A stretch of 64,000 nucleotides of DNA, taken from Rhodothermales bacterium (GTDB lineage Bacteria > Bacteroidota > Rhodothermia > Rhodothermales > VXPQ01). The stretch covers positions 1,374,759-1,438,758 of the forward strand of contig OX638295.1 of NCBI GenBank assembly GCA_951812345.1, in the 5' to 3' direction. Position numbers and translations under genes: made by a program. This document shows, one piece after another, positions 35,401 through 44,826 of this stretch. The notes beneath the pieces are model-generated. The model was given only the letters and a program-made list of their open reading frames with translations. It did not search any database and was not told where the DNA came from. How positions within the stretch are numbered: the stretch's first letter is position 1; each line of letters starts with the position of its first letter.

Positions 35401-38400
35401 AAACGAACAACCTGCTGAGAGGTCACATCTAGACCAGACTTTTTGCCATGCTTCCACTGCCTGCTCACATAACTCGTCACGGTCTGCGATCCATAGGATA
35501 CCGCCCCGGAAGCCGTCATGACGCATGGCTTCGACGATAGCTTGCACGGCTACACGGGTCTTGCCGGATCCGGTCGGCATACTGATCATCCCGCGCCGTT
35601 TGTCGCCATTCCCGTGTTTTTCCCGCAACAGTCCCCGAACATTCCCGGCGATGGTTCGCTGGTGCCCATGAAGCTGTGGAAGCGAGTACGGACCTTCGAT
35701 CTCTAGAAAAGGGTCGCGTTTTCTGTTTCGTTCCCCTGCCCATTCCTCAGAAAATCCGAGGGAGCGAACAAAGCGGACGGCCCGCGCCGATCTGGCCCAT
35801 TTCGACGGAGGATCAAGTCGACCCAGCGCTTGCCTGTATTGCCTGAGCGCATCCGTGTGATACGTTGCGATGGCAGCCTCCGCAATTTCGATGCCAGTCA
35901 ATACACTGACTTCATTTTCGAGTACGGCCAGGAGGGAGCGGGGAAGGCGTGTGCGTAACGCTTGTTCGCCTACTGCTGCCAGAAGGCGTTCGGCATCGGT
36001 CGAACATTGTCGTATAGCCGCACGGCGTTCCTCAATCTCCTGCGGTGTTTTGCGTTGCAGTATCGCATCGAGTTGGTGAGGGCTCAACTCGAGTCCCAGT
36101 TCGAGCGCGATTAAGCGGAGTCTGTTCTCTTCATCGCTGCTAACAATATCGGCGAGATAGATATCGGAACCGTGAATTATACATTCCTTCTCTTGATCGG
36201 CAACGAGGATTCGTTCGCAGCGTATCAGGCGGCATGTTCTTCGATGCGGCGGGAGATATTGGTTCAGGCCCGGCCAGATGTCGGTAAGCGGAACCGCGTC
36301 GTATTCCCCGAAGAATTCCGGTGTTGGCTCCGCCAACTTGAAAACCGCTTTGATCGTTTCGGCTTTAGGGTGCCTCAGCAATATGTGCAGGGCCGTCGGA
36401 TTTTCGGGATGCGATCCAAGTGCATCGGCAAGCGGAACGATGCCGTCAGGGGTTCTAACTCGCCCATGTTTACGCAGCATCCAGATTGTTGGCGCATCGA
36501 ATTTTTCTTTGGGGTAATCTCCCTTTTTGTTTTTGTGCCACATTGTCCATTTTCGATATGTGGCTTCCTCATCCAGCAGGGCGTCCGTGTACGCCGCCTT
36601 CCCTGCATCCGATAATATCTCCAAAACCTGCAGGGGGCCGATTCCTTCGCATGACTGAAAAACCAGTGAGCCGCTGCGTGTACTACTGGCTTCCTCGGGA
36701 TTCCGACCACGCCATTCCCGCTCGCAATCTTTTTCATATGACCTCATCCACGGTTCTTGTGACAGATCGCGAACATTTTCCGGTGCGTCTACCGCGCTGA
36801 GTTTTTTCAGCAACTCGCTATCGGGTTCATGAAATTCCATGTCGATAGCGACATGACGATCCCGGCTTCCATTGCCGGGTAAGATCTCGCCTGGCAGCAA
36901 CACGGAGTGTAGGAGTTTCCATTCGTTTGCCAGGGTTCGCACCAGAGTGCGTGTAGGCCAATTATTGAACTCCTTGATGACGCCAAGTGCATCGTCCGCG
37001 GCTAATTCCCGCGAGGCCCTCCAGAAATTTTCGATCGGATTATTTTTCGGCTGTCGATAGTTTTGCAGGACCTGTTGTGCAGCGAACCGGAAGCTGCTTT
37101 CCGGCGAATGTGGTTTGATTCCCAGTTCCCGCAGCGTCGCAGATGTTTCAGGGTCCGAAACCAATTCCGAGTGGACAAAACATTCCGGTTTCGTGGTATT
37201 GTCGTCAACAGGTATCTCATTGGGTAGAAAGAGGCGCTCCGGATCGGGTTTCTTCAAGATGGAGGCAGCGGTCAATACAATGAATCCCAGTTTCTCGGAG
37301 GGGGTTCGGATATCAGACAGAATACGCGCGGCAACTTGCACTGCCGCCTTTGAATTCCCGATCAAATCGGCTTCTTCCTTTCCTATACAGAGCGCCTCAA
37401 GCCACTGAGCAAGGGTGGTCCTAGGAGCACCCGGTAGCCATGTCGGGGATGGAAACAAGCGATCTATAGCGGCGAGCCTGTTGCGGGTAAGCGCTTTGTG
37501 ATGCAGCCAATTCAGTGGCCTGCCGGGGCATGCTGTCCATCGCTCGAATAGATCTGTATCAATTCGGCCATCCGGGGTCAGCTCTTTTGGCGGATACGAA
37601 AGATCCCTGCAGATACGCAAGACGCCATCCTGATCGGGGACGATTTCGCGTTCGCAAAGATGAGAGAACAGGCACTCACGGAGGAGGTCAGCTTGGTCGG
37701 AATCGCCTGACTCGTGCCGACGCGGCAAGGCATCCAGATGACATGCGGGGTCATCGTGGGTCGCGAGTTCGGGGAGCGAATCCGCAATCATCTCTGCCGC
37801 TGCTTCGATCAATTCCTTGTTATATGGGCCTGGCAACAGATTTTGCCGATCCTCGTTGGTTTTCCAGGGTGCGTTCAGGATACCGGCGACCAGGCTTGCA
37901 GTGTGTGTTGGAAAGAACGCCCAGAAATTGCCCGGTTTGTCCAATCGTTGAAGGGGGGCTGCCCACCAGATTGGTATCTCCTTACATTCGTCGCCGGGCC
38001 TGCGGTCGACTTGAGCGTTGGCCGAGAGCCGGTGCATGCGTTCGAACCGTTTCCATCGACCGGTTTCACTTCCGTCCGCGAGATGGTATTCGTCGCCAAC
38101 CTTCTCCAGTTTCATAGTGCGGTTGATGTTCGACGAGTTGTCTGTGAGCGTGAGCGTCTTCACATGCTCCACGAACAGAAGAAATTCGGTCGGGAAGCCG
38201 TGCATTTGCCGGTAGAGGTCGTCGTGGACGCCGGACTTAAGCGGTAGCCGAACAATATTTGTCGCCCAAGCCATGAACCTGCGCAGAACATTATCCTCGT
38301 CTTGATATATAGTCGGATCGACAGGTTCGGGTAGACGCAGCACTGGACAGTGTGCGGCGTTCGGGACAACTTCCTGAATACGTTTGCGAGAGCGGTCGCT

Positions 38401-38876
38401 ATCGAACCGAAAGGATCCAGAGCGGCTGAAGAACTCCGGCGCATTACTTACGCCGAGGACGGATTTGAAGCCGAGGCCGAACGTGCCGATCTGGCCGGTT
38501 GCCCGCTTGGGCGACAGACGCGAGAACATCAGTGCCTCCACACCTTCCGGGTTGATCGGTTCTCCATTATCCGCACAGTAGATATGATTTTCCGTTAGAT
38601 GGATTGCGATGCGTCCGCCGTCCTGCTCGTGAGACACCTCATCTGCTGTCTCAGTCTCTGTATCAGGAAAGAGTGCATCCGCGCTGTTCTGAATCAATTC
38701 GAACAACTGGCGATTGGCGTAACCGCCGTACACCGTGTCAGTTTCAACGCGGGCGTGTTCGGTCACAAGCTTTGGTTGTTCCCTATAACTATTCAGGTTT
38801 TTTTCGCCTCTTCGGCAATGCGGCGGCCCAGTTCTCCGTTTGGCCCGGCCCGGTCGCTCGCGGATGGATTTGTCAT
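35359..38876 (-). pseudogene. GHKL (sacsin/Hsp90-type) ATPase - SF2 helicase gene, broken at both ends
   Basis: Open from GTG 38766 for 1135 codons. The N-terminal ATPase has LFELIQNSADAL (about 21-32), CADNGEP (64-70) and GTFGLGFKSVLG (94-105), the N, G1 and G2 boxes of sacsin-like GHKL domains. After ~800 residues of unknown middle, a helicase starts: LHGHQRTIAGN, Walker A MPTGSGKT (about 1063-1070) and ADRDELCEQA; it stops before the DEAD motif because IS481 sequence supplies GHVNL and the stop. The true start is probably ATG 38876: MTNPSASDRAG to GRRIAEEAKK continues into NLNSYREQPKLVTEHARVE if one A is restored in the A7 run at 38798-38804. The family is likely anti-phage or DNA-processing. 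Non-functional as it stands. Confidence 0.8.
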
Positions 38877-38892
38877 ATTTTTTCTGTACAAG

Positions 38893-38918
38893 GCATTTTC
38901 ATCATTCGTTGAAAATGC
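38893..38918. other. 9-bp perfect inverted repeat between RES toxin and GHKL-helicase genes
   Basis: GCATTTTCA - 8 nt - TGAAAATGC, directly upstream of the reconstructed ATG 38876. It could be an operator for the GHKL-helicase gene or a weak stem; no T-run follows. No regulator is evident. Confidence 0.4.
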
Positions 38919-38981
38919 TCTATGGAGTGAAAATCATGAAGAATCTCACTGTGATATAAGGAAATCGGAAGCGATTCCCCT

Positions 38982-39464
38982 TCACCGAAATAACCGCTCA
39001 TCCCACCATACGGGTTTTTCCTTGCCCGGTTCGAGGACGGGAAAGTCGTTGTGAGTTGCGTTGATGACAATGTTGCGTTCCATACGCGCCACGACACTGG
39101 GTACGATGAGTATAGCGCTGCGTCGTTCGGCGTACCAGCGATGTCCGAATACTTGAGCAGTCTCGCTATCGAGCAGTTCCCAGCCTGCCAGCGAATCGAC
39201 ATCCGCAACTTCGTACTCCACTCCTGCGGGAACGACAATATCGATCCAGTACTGATTGGCCGGGGGTATCCCGTTCCACTGGATCAGTTTTTCCAGCATT
39301 GCTGTCGAGTAGTGCTCGGAGGCGTATATCACCCGGTCTCCGGTTTCATGCCAGCGCCCCGATATTTGACTGGCGCCTTCGGCGCTATACACTGGCCAGG
39401 CGCCTTTCGGGTCGCCTATCCGATATGCTGTAAGCGGCTCTTCGAGCCGGTGTACACGGCTCAC
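38982..39464 (-). CDS. RES-domain toxin
   Basis: 160 residues. RES domains (named for conserved Arg-Glu-Ser) of type II toxins degrade NAD+ or ADP-ribosylate targets. Visible: the Arg in TAYRIGDP, GRWHETGDRVIYASEHYSTAMLEKLI with the conserved Glu, and a C-terminal SAILIVPSVVARMERNIVIN with the conserved Ser. The GTG start overlaps the antitoxin stop (GTGA), as in coupled RES-Xre operons. Confidence 0.9.
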   Translation of the reverse strand: MSRVHRLEEPLTAYRIGDPKGAWPVYSAEGASQISGRWHETGDRVIYASEHYSTAMLEKLIQWNGIPPANQYWIDIVVPAGVEYEVADVDSLAGWELLDSETAQVFGHRWYAERRSAILIVPSVVARMERNIVINATHNDFPVLEPGKEKPVWWDERLFR

Positions 39465-39928
39465 ACGACAACCCCGGCTACGGCGCGCCGCACCAGATTC
39501 AGCACGGCATGAGCTCCTGCGGAACTGGACCTCGCCATTTCGAACGGCGTGGCGCCATCAAGCAATGGATGGGGACGGTACAGGAAGCCGTCGATGCGCG
39601 TCGCATCGCCGTGGTATGCCTGGGCCAGGGCGTCAATGACGCGCCCCAGTTCATAAATGCGTTCGCTGTGTTTTCGCGGAAGGGGTTTGAGAGATTTTTT
39701 CAGTCGGCGCAGAGTGGCTTCCGGCACCACGGGACCGATGACATGCGAACGTCCAAGAAGATCGGCAAGCGCCGTGACCGAACAGGTGGGCAATCCCTCT
39801 GCAATCTGATGCGCCAGAGTGATTTCGTCGAATCTTTTCGGCTTTGGCAGGGACAGGAGTTGCGCCAGCCGTACAGATTCGCTCGGACGCTTCGCCTGAG
39901 ATCCGGCATATGTTTCGAGTATATTCAT
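39461..39928 (-). CDS. Xre/MbcA/ParS-type antitoxin (DUF2384)
   Basis: 155 residues. The N-terminal part is an Xre-like helix region (LAHQIAEGLPTCSVTALADLLG), and the C-terminal DUF2384 region (YELGRVIDALAQAYHGDATRI, then PLLDGATPFEMARSSSGAH-like residues) binds the RES toxin. It is the first gene of the toxin operon and probably represses it through the palindrome at 39944-39981. Confidence 0.9.
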   Translation of the reverse strand: MNILETYAGSQAKRPSESVRLAQLLSLPKPKRFDEITLAHQIAEGLPTCSVTALADLLGRSHVIGPVVPEATLRRLKKSLKPLPRKHSERIYELGRVIDALAQAYHGDATRIDGFLYRPHPLLDGATPFEMARSSSAGAHAVLNLVRRAVAGVVV

Positions 39929-39943
39929 CTGCCGTAATAGATT

Positions 39944-39981
39944 GTCGTCATATGACTATAAAATAATCGTTAAATGACGAC
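39944..39981 (-). promoter_or_regulatory. Inverted repeat at the RES/Xre toxin-antitoxin promoter
   Basis: Arms GTCGTCAT (39944-39951) and ATGACGAC (39974-39981) flank an AT-rich 22-bp spacer with TATAAAATAAT, 16 bp upstream of the antitoxin ATG. This is a typical layout for an autoregulatory antitoxin operator. Assignment is by position. Confidence 0.6.
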
Positions 39982-40058
39982 GACGCAAATAGACATTATG
40001 TTTCCGACAGGATCGTCCAACGCATTTCTGTTGAAACTGCGTAGTAAAACAGGTATGC

Positions 40059-40604
40059 CTACGCCGCCGGCCGCACAAAACGCGCCAGAACTGTCCCGGC
40101 AAGCGTCCAGCCAACGAGGTCGTACACCGCCATCCAGGCAAAGAAGGTCCACGGGGTGCGCCACCATATCGGCCATGCGAAGTCGGACCAGAACGCGACG
40201 GTAACTCCCACCAGCGCCACAAACAGAACCCGATTCCGCCAGGTAGGCAGGCTCGGCAGCAGCATGCGCAACAGCATGCCGATGAGCAGCGCCGTGATGA
40301 GCATATGCAGGAAACCGCCGATCATCATGGAGGGAGGCATCACGGATTCCCCTTCCATCCTGATGAACAGGAAGGCGTGCGGACCGGCTTCATGCCGCGC
40401 TATGGCTTCGGCGTCCTGGGAGTCCTGGGGATAGGGTATGTAATAGGCCCCTGACTGGGGAATGCTTTCGGTAAGGTATTGCTGAAAAGCTGCTTCGTCG
40501 GGGTGCATGTGCATCCCGGGGGTCGGGATCAGACCCCAGAAAACGAATCCCCATGCGAACAGAACGACAGCGGCGAGAAGGGCGCCCAAGGCGAGGTTTT
40601 TCAT
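40059..40604 (-). CDS. Hypothetical membrane protein
   Basis: 181 residues from ATG 40604; the frame is open further upstream but through unrelated repeat DNA. An N-terminal helix (LALGALLAAVVLFAWGFVFW), a periplasmic loop rich in Pro and charged residues (PTPGMHMHPDEAAFQQYL), and three more helices (MIGGFLHMLITALLIGML; VLFVALVGVTVAFWSDFAW; FFAWMAVYDLVGWTLAGTVL). No enzyme motif. I cannot name the family with certainty. Confidence 0.75.
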   Translation of the reverse strand: MKNLALGALLAAVVLFAWGFVFWGLIPTPGMHMHPDEAAFQQYLTESIPQSGAYYIPYPQDSQDAEAIARHEAGPHAFLFIRMEGESVMPPSMMIGGFLHMLITALLIGMLLRMLLPSLPTWRNRVLFVALVGVTVAFWSDFAWPIWWRTPWTFFAWMAVYDLVGWTLAGTVLARFVRPAA

Positions 40605-40760
40605 GGTTTTTCCCGGTTCGTTTTCCCGGATTGGTGAAATAAATGTGCGTCGAAAGGCGCAGACAATAAAAACGCTTCTCGGCACAAGCGCAAGGAATGC
40701 CGTGTGAAAGATGCGGTCTATACCGATTGGAATGCGCAGGAATATGGAGCGTGCCTCTCG

Positions 40761-40883
40761 CAGCCTCCCGAAGGGCGCGTCACACCGACAACGTACCGAA
40801 CTACAGTGTTTTTTGCCGGTTTCAACGATGTAATCATGATGTCGCCTGCGCACGAAAGCGAAGCGGTTTTGATCAGAGTATCC
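40761..40883 (+). repeat. Long-form dispersed repeat, copy C (left end missing)
   Basis: CAGCCTCCCGAAGGGCGC at 40761 through GTGTTTTTTGCCGGTTTCAA and GAAAGCGAAGCGGTTTTGAT to ATCAGAGTATCC at 40872-40883. It aligns with the reverse complement of 63395-63558 over about 125 bp (shared CAGCCTCCCGAAGGGCGC, CAACGATG, GAAAG(C/T)GAAGCG and the terminal inverted repeat). The left terminal repeat is not recognisable. Confidence 0.75.
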
Positions 40884-40984
40884 TTATGTTTCCGGGTGCG
40901 TTTTTATTCCCCGGAATGCATTGCAAGCAACCCTTTTCGCCCGATTAGCCGGATACAGAGAAGACCTCGACCAGAGTATTGCCC

Positions 40985-41701
40985 ATGTTGACTGTCCGAC
41001 ACGCTATTCCCCGCGACGACGTACTCCTCGGCATGGTTCGCGCCGAACGGATCGAAACGGCCCGGTACCCGGAAGATTTCGATGCCCGTTTGCAGCAAGT
41101 GGTTGCCGAGCGGGTGGGACCGCTTGGGGAGGTCGAAGAAGCAAGGCGCGCCGCTGCCCGCAATATCCTTCGGAACGGGTCGTACAAACCCACCGGACGG
41201 GGCAAGCCGGCTTCCGAATACCTGCTGCGCGCCGCATCGCAACCGGAGTATGCGTTTCCGCGCATCAATGCCCCGGTGGATATATGCAACTACCTCAGCC
41301 TCCGCTATGTCGTGCCCATATCCTTATGGGACCTCGACCGGGCCGCTTCGGACCGGTACGTGTTCCGGCTGGGCCGGGAGGGGGAGGGGTTCGCGTTCAA
41401 CCATGCCGGGCAGCGGATCGACGTGAAGGACCTGCTCTGCGGGTGCCGCGTTGCGGGGAACGATTCGGATGCCTCCTCCAACGGAGAACCCATCGTCAAT
41501 CCCGTTCGGGATAGTATGGCCACGAAGACAACTCCCGAAACGCGTCGCATCGCGGCCTGTGTGTATGCTCCGTCTGCAGCAATGTCCGTAGAAGCGTTGC
41601 AGGAGCTGTGCGAGGAGTTTGCTGCGCTGTTGTCGGCGTGCGGAACGGAGGCGGAGACGGCGTGCGGCGTGGTTCTGCCTCAGGCGGTTGCTGAAGTGTA
41701 G
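40985..41701 (+). CDS. B3/B4 (tRNA-editing-like) domain protein
   Basis: 238 residues from ATG 40985. It resembles the stand-alone B3/4 domain of the phenylalanyl-tRNA synthetase beta chain: YKPTGRGKPASEYLLRAAS and INAPVDICNYLSLRYVVPIS are the conserved core. The domain normally checks mis-charged tRNA or binds aminoacyl groups; free-standing members are of unknown function. The C-terminal ~60 residues (SVEALQELCEEFAALLSACG) look like an add-on. It lies 100 bp after repeat copy C. Confidence 0.82.
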   Translation: MLTVRHAIPRDDVLLGMVRAERIETARYPEDFDARLQQVVAERVGPLGEVEEARRAAARNILRNGSYKPTGRGKPASEYLLRAASQPEYAFPRINAPVDICNYLSLRYVVPISLWDLDRAASDRYVFRLGREGEGFAFNHAGQRIDVKDLLCGCRVAGNDSDASSNGEPIVNPVRDSMATKTTPETRRIAACVYAPSAAMSVEALQELCEEFAALLSACGTEAETACGVVLPQAVAEV

Positions 41702-42009
41702 GGGTCGGTTCGCAGATTCCGCGGACCCCGGGACTCGTGGCCGCAGCGTGCAACCTGCCGGATATCGCGGGCTTTTCTATAGGGTAGCCGCATGGGCCGT
41801 CGCACCGGTTTCCCCGGAAGTTTCGGATACGCGCAGGGCATTTTCCTGCCAAAAACCAGGAAGGTATCAGGGCCCGGCACGGTATTTGTTGACAAATGAA
41901 GCAAGAAGCGGAAGTTTTTTAGCGTCGGGCGGCCTGCGGATACATGTCTTGCGGGCGCTGCGCTTTCTCCGGTCACATTGCATTTACAGGGAATCCTGAA
42001 CGTACGCCC
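41702..42009. other. Intergenic region before a lipoprotein gene
   Basis: 308 bp without a convincing gene. It contains ATTTGTTGACAAATG near 41885-41900, a small palindrome (ATTTGT/ACAAAT) that also includes TTGACA, and a TTTTTT run about 15 bp further on. This could be the promoter of the lipoprotein gene. Confidence 0.4.
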
Positions 42010-42591
42010 ATGAAATATGCGCTTTTTCCTGTGTTATTGATGTTCTGCACCGGTTGCGGAACGCTGGCGATGTCCGGTATGGAAGCAATGCCGGCGGACA
42101 TCGATCAGGTTGCATCTGAAGTGGATTCCGTACACATAGCGTCTACGCCTGTGGACAACGACGACCGATCTGACGGACTATCCGGGTATTCGAAGGAGGC
42201 ATTGGTTACCCGGGTTGTTGTACAGGATTCCCTCTCTGCGGATATCCCGGAAAAGGCGTTTCCGGATACAGCTTATCGGGATACCGACCTGTTTCCGATC
42301 GAAGCGGACAGCTCTATGGCGCACCCTCTGGCGCGCGACCAACAGGGGGAATGCGTGATTCATTGCAATAACGTTGCAAGGTGGGCTGCGCGGAATCCGG
42401 ATACGGTTCTGTTTATCTTCGATCTGGCTTACTGGGGAGGAAGTGAATTGGTACGATTGTTTTCGGGGAGTAAGAAAAAAGTCTCAGGGAAGTCCCGGCG
42501 GAGCAGCGGGCGTTCCGTGCGAGAGGCGAACCGGACCCGGTCGGAGCGTACGCCGAAGAAGGGTTCTTCGAGGGGGCGGGGACGGCGTTGA
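42010..42591 (+). CDS. Hypothetical lipoprotein with basic C-terminal tail
   Basis: 193 residues from ATG 42010; the signal peptide ALFPVLLMFCTGC ends with a lipobox Cys. The middle part is acidic and Ser/Asp-rich, a central segment NPDTVLFIFDLAYWGGSEL may touch the membrane, and the last 40 residues are Arg/Lys/Ser-rich (KKVSGKSRRSSGRSVREANR). No known domain. The basic tail may bind nucleic acid or acidic polysaccharide. Confidence 0.65.
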   Translation: MKYALFPVLLMFCTGCGTLAMSGMEAMPADIDQVASEVDSVHIASTPVDNDDRSDGLSGYSKEALVTRVVVQDSLSADIPEKAFPDTAYRDTDLFPIEADSSMAHPLARDQQGECVIHCNNVARWAARNPDTVLFIFDLAYWGGSELVRLFSGSKKKVSGKSRRSSGRSVREANRTRSERTPKKGSSRGRGRR

Positions 42592-42608
42592 GGGCCGATT
42601 GACGAGTC

Positions 42609-43010
42609 TCAGGAACGCTCGGTTTCCCATAGACGCCGAATGCCGTACCGGTCGAATAACGTCTCGATCGAGATGAAAGCGAGGTTGTGCGCAAGCGCTT
42701 GCGCAATGAGCATTCTGTCGAACGGATCGCGATGGGGACCCGGTAGCGACCCGGCGCGTATGGCGTCTTCAACGGTGATCGGCAAATCTTCAAAGCCTTC
42801 GCCGGCGATGGCTCCGGGAATGTCGTCCGCAAGCGCCTCGGCTCCGGACAGTTTACCGATACGGCGCTTGGTGGTTATTTCCCAGGCTGACGCCGCACTG
42901 ACGAGCTTCTCGTTTGATTCGTTTCCTATGGCGCGACGAGCGGCGACCGGTAACCGGTCGTTTCCGGCCAGCCACCATATGAAGGCGTGGGTATCGAGAA
43001 GAAGACGCAA
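42609..43010 (-). CDS. PIN-domain toxin (VapC-type)
   Basis: 133 residues. PIN ribonuclease fold: first Asp in LLLDTHAFIWWLAGND, Glu in ASAWEITTKRRIGKL, and Asp in GPHRDPFDRMLIAQA, the acidic metal site of VapC toxins. It cleaves RNA, probably tRNA or rRNA, when freed from its antitoxin. It follows the antitoxin gene after 3 bp. Confidence 0.92.
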   Translation of the reverse strand: MRLLLDTHAFIWWLAGNDRLPVAARRAIGNESNEKLVSAASAWEITTKRRIGKLSGAEALADDIPGAIAGEGFEDLPITVEDAIRAGSLPGPHRDPFDRMLIAQALAHNLAFISIETLFDRYGIRRLWETERS

Positions 43011-43013
43011 CGA

Positions 43014-43262
43014 TCAACCCTCCCAAGCGGACAACTCCTCTTCCGGGAGCGGGTCGAAAAAGCTGTCGTCGAGTGCTATCCGGTCCTTCCATGAGCCGAA
43101 TTGCGGCTTCCCCTGGCGCTGAAGACGCACAAGGCGAGCGATCGGTTTGCCGTTGCGGGCAATGACGACCTCTTCGCCGTCCTCGACTTGCGCAAGCAGA
43201 CGCGACAAGTGGGTCTTCGCTTTATGAACGTTCACTACTGGCATTGTCAGGCTCTTTGGCAT
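43014..43262 (-). CDS. Phd/YefM-family antitoxin
   Basis: About 82 residues. The N-terminal VVNVHKAKTHLSRLLAQVED and EEVVIARNGKPIARLV are the Phd DNA-binding and dimerisation parts; the C-terminal region (RIALDDSFFDPLPEEELSAW) would wrap the PIN toxin. ATG 43262 is used here; ATG 43244, which starts directly at the Phd core and has an AAAGAG upstream, is equally possible. A palindrome overlaps the promoter side. Confidence 0.9.
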   Translation of the reverse strand: MPKSLTMPVVNVHKAKTHLSRLLAQVEDGEEVVIARNGKPIARLVRLQRQGKPQFGSWKDRIALDDSFFDPLPEEELSAWEG

Positions 43263-43265
43263 ATG

Positions 43266-43287
43266 ATTAGTCAAATATATGACTAAT
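43266..43287 (-). promoter_or_regulatory. Operator-like palindrome of the VapC/Phd-type operon
   Basis: ATTAGTCA - AATATA - TGACTAAT, perfect 8-bp arms, 4 bp upstream of ATG 43262. This is the usual place for antitoxin autoregulation. Confidence 0.65.
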
Positions 43288-43317
43288 GTCGATATTGTTT
43301 CAAGTATTTTTAATAAC

Positions 43318-43552
43318 TCCCAATTAATTCAGAGTATCCTTTACTGGGGGAAAGCGGTTTCTTCTTTTCCCAACCGGATACCTTGTGCGGGCGGCCACGG
43401 CGAGGATAGGCTGAGGCATAGATGATAGCGCTCTCTATTTTCTCTTTCGTCAAAGCCGGGTATGCTTCCAGCAGGTCAGGAATCGCATCTCCGTTGGCGA
43501 CCATATCCGCAATGTCGTGCACAGGTATCCGTATCCCCGGAACCCCTTCTTC
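43318..43552 (-). pseudogene. DUF433 antitoxin-like fragment
   Basis: In the minus frame, [20 protein letters not shown] and [20 protein letters not shown] are a DUF433 core, a family of DNA-binding antitoxin-like proteins. The usual N-terminus (a GKPCIRG-like lead into GTRIPV) is missing and no start codon is visible in frame. The C-terminus (KGYSELIGSY and stop) is encoded by the end of a dispersed repeat. Probably a truncated antitoxin whose toxin partner is gone. Confidence 0.65.
43324..43339 (-). repeat. Dispersed repeat, copy D (end only)
   Basis: Only one tip remains: GGATACTCTGAATTAA read on the minus strand. It is in frame with the DUF433 remnant and supplies its last codons. This is a short match, so it could be a chance end. 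Confidence 0.45.
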
Positions 43553-43606
43553 CCCGGATCGTGCATGAGGCACGCCGGTCTTCGCCTTACAGCCTGTTCC
43601 CATGCC

Positions 43607-44818
43607 ATGGCCTCCCCGCACCTGAATCCCGACGACGCATATCTTCTCGAGTCTCTGCTGACGGAGGAAGACCGCCTGATCATGGAATCGGCCCGGGAGT
43701 ATGCGCAGTCCCGGCTGGAGCCGCGCGCCCTCGAAGGCAATCAGGACGAAGTATTCCATCAGGAAATCGCCCGCGAGATGGGAGAGCTTGGCCTCCTCGG
43801 CGCCGCCATTCCGGAGGAATACGGCGGCGCGGGCGCGAGCCATACGGCGTACGGCCTCATTGCGCGCGAACTCGAACGGGTGGATTCGGCCTACCGGTCG
43901 TTCGCGTCGGTGCAGAGTTCGCTCGTCATGCACCCGATCTGGCTTTTCGGCACGGAGGAGCAGCGGAAGCGACTCCTTCCGCTGCTGGCGTCCGGCGAGT
44001 ATATCGGCTGCTTCGGGTTGACCGAGCCGGACCATGGGTCGGACCCCGGCTCGATGGAGGCGTCGGCGCTAAGGACCAGCGGGGGCTGGATTCTCAATGG
44101 CGCCAAGTCGTGGATCACGAATGCATCCATTGCGGACCTTGCGGTGGTATGGGCGAAAGCCCGCGAAAACAAGGGGGAGAAGGGGCGTATCCGGGGATTT
44201 TTGCTCGAACGCGGCATGGAGGGATTTTCCACGCTGAAAACGCACCACAAGATGTCGCTGCGCGCCTCCATCACGGGAGAGATCGTTATGGAGGACGTGT
44301 TTGTCCCCGACGAGAACGCGTTCCCGGACATCGAGGGGCTGCGCGGGCCGTTCGAATGCCTGAACAGCGCCCGGTTCGGCATCGTGTTCGGAGCGCTGGG
44401 CGCTGCCGAAGATTGCTTCCGGCGCGCGCGCCGCTACGTGAGCGAACGGCGGCAATTCGGTCACTCGCTTGCTTCCATGCAGCTCGTCCAGACGAAGCTG
44501 GCGCACATGCTGACGGAAATCACCCAGATGCAATTGCTGGCCTGGCGGCTGGGGGCGCTCAAGGACGAGGGGCGGCTGGCGCCGCCCATGATTTCGCTGG
44601 CCAAGCGAAACAATTGCGGCAAGGCCCTCGAGATCGCCCGGATGGCGCGCGACATGCTCGGAGGCAATGGCATTTCGGGAGAATACCGCGTGATTCACCA
44701 CATGGTGAACCTCGAAAGCGTCAATACCTACGAAGGCACGTACGACATCCACGGCCTTATCCTGGGCCGGGAACTGACCGGCGTCCAGGCCTTCGTGCCC
44801 CGGGGCAACGAGGCGTAG
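43607..44818 (+). CDS. Acyl-CoA dehydrogenase (glutaryl-CoA dehydrogenase-like)
   Basis: 403 residues from ATG 43607; the frame opens earlier but that part is antisense to the DUF433 fragment. Flavin enzyme that makes enoyl-CoA. Motifs: [40 protein letters not shown], catalytic base Glu376 in [20 protein letters not shown], the position and context typical of glutaryl-CoA dehydrogenases, which also decarboxylate to crotonyl-CoA. Convergent with ppdK. Confidence 0.9.
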   Translation: MASPHLNPDDAYLLESLLTEEDRLIMESAREYAQSRLEPRALEGNQDEVFHQEIAREMGELGLLGAAIPEEYGGAGASHTAYGLIARELERVDSAYRSFASVQSSLVMHPIWLFGTEEQRKRLLPLLASGEYIGCFGLTEPDHGSDPGSMEASALRTSGGWILNGAKSWITNASIADLAVVWAKARENKGEKGRIRGFLLERGMEGFSTLKTHHKMSLRASITGEIVMEDVFVPDENAFPDIEGLRGPFECLNSARFGIVFGALGAAEDCFRRARRYVSERRQFGHSLASMQLVQTKLAHMLTEITQMQLLAWRLGALKDEGRLAPPMISLAKRNNCGKALEIARMARDMLGGNGISGEYRVIHHMVNLESVNTYEGTYDIHGLILGRELTGVQAFVPRGNEA

Positions 44819-44826
44819 CGGTCCGA

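Noticed and set aside
40704-40991. 95-codon plus-strand frame before the B3/4 gene
   Set aside because: It consists mostly of the long dispersed repeat (copy C), and the related repeat at 63395 has frame breaks, so it is not a convincing protein.
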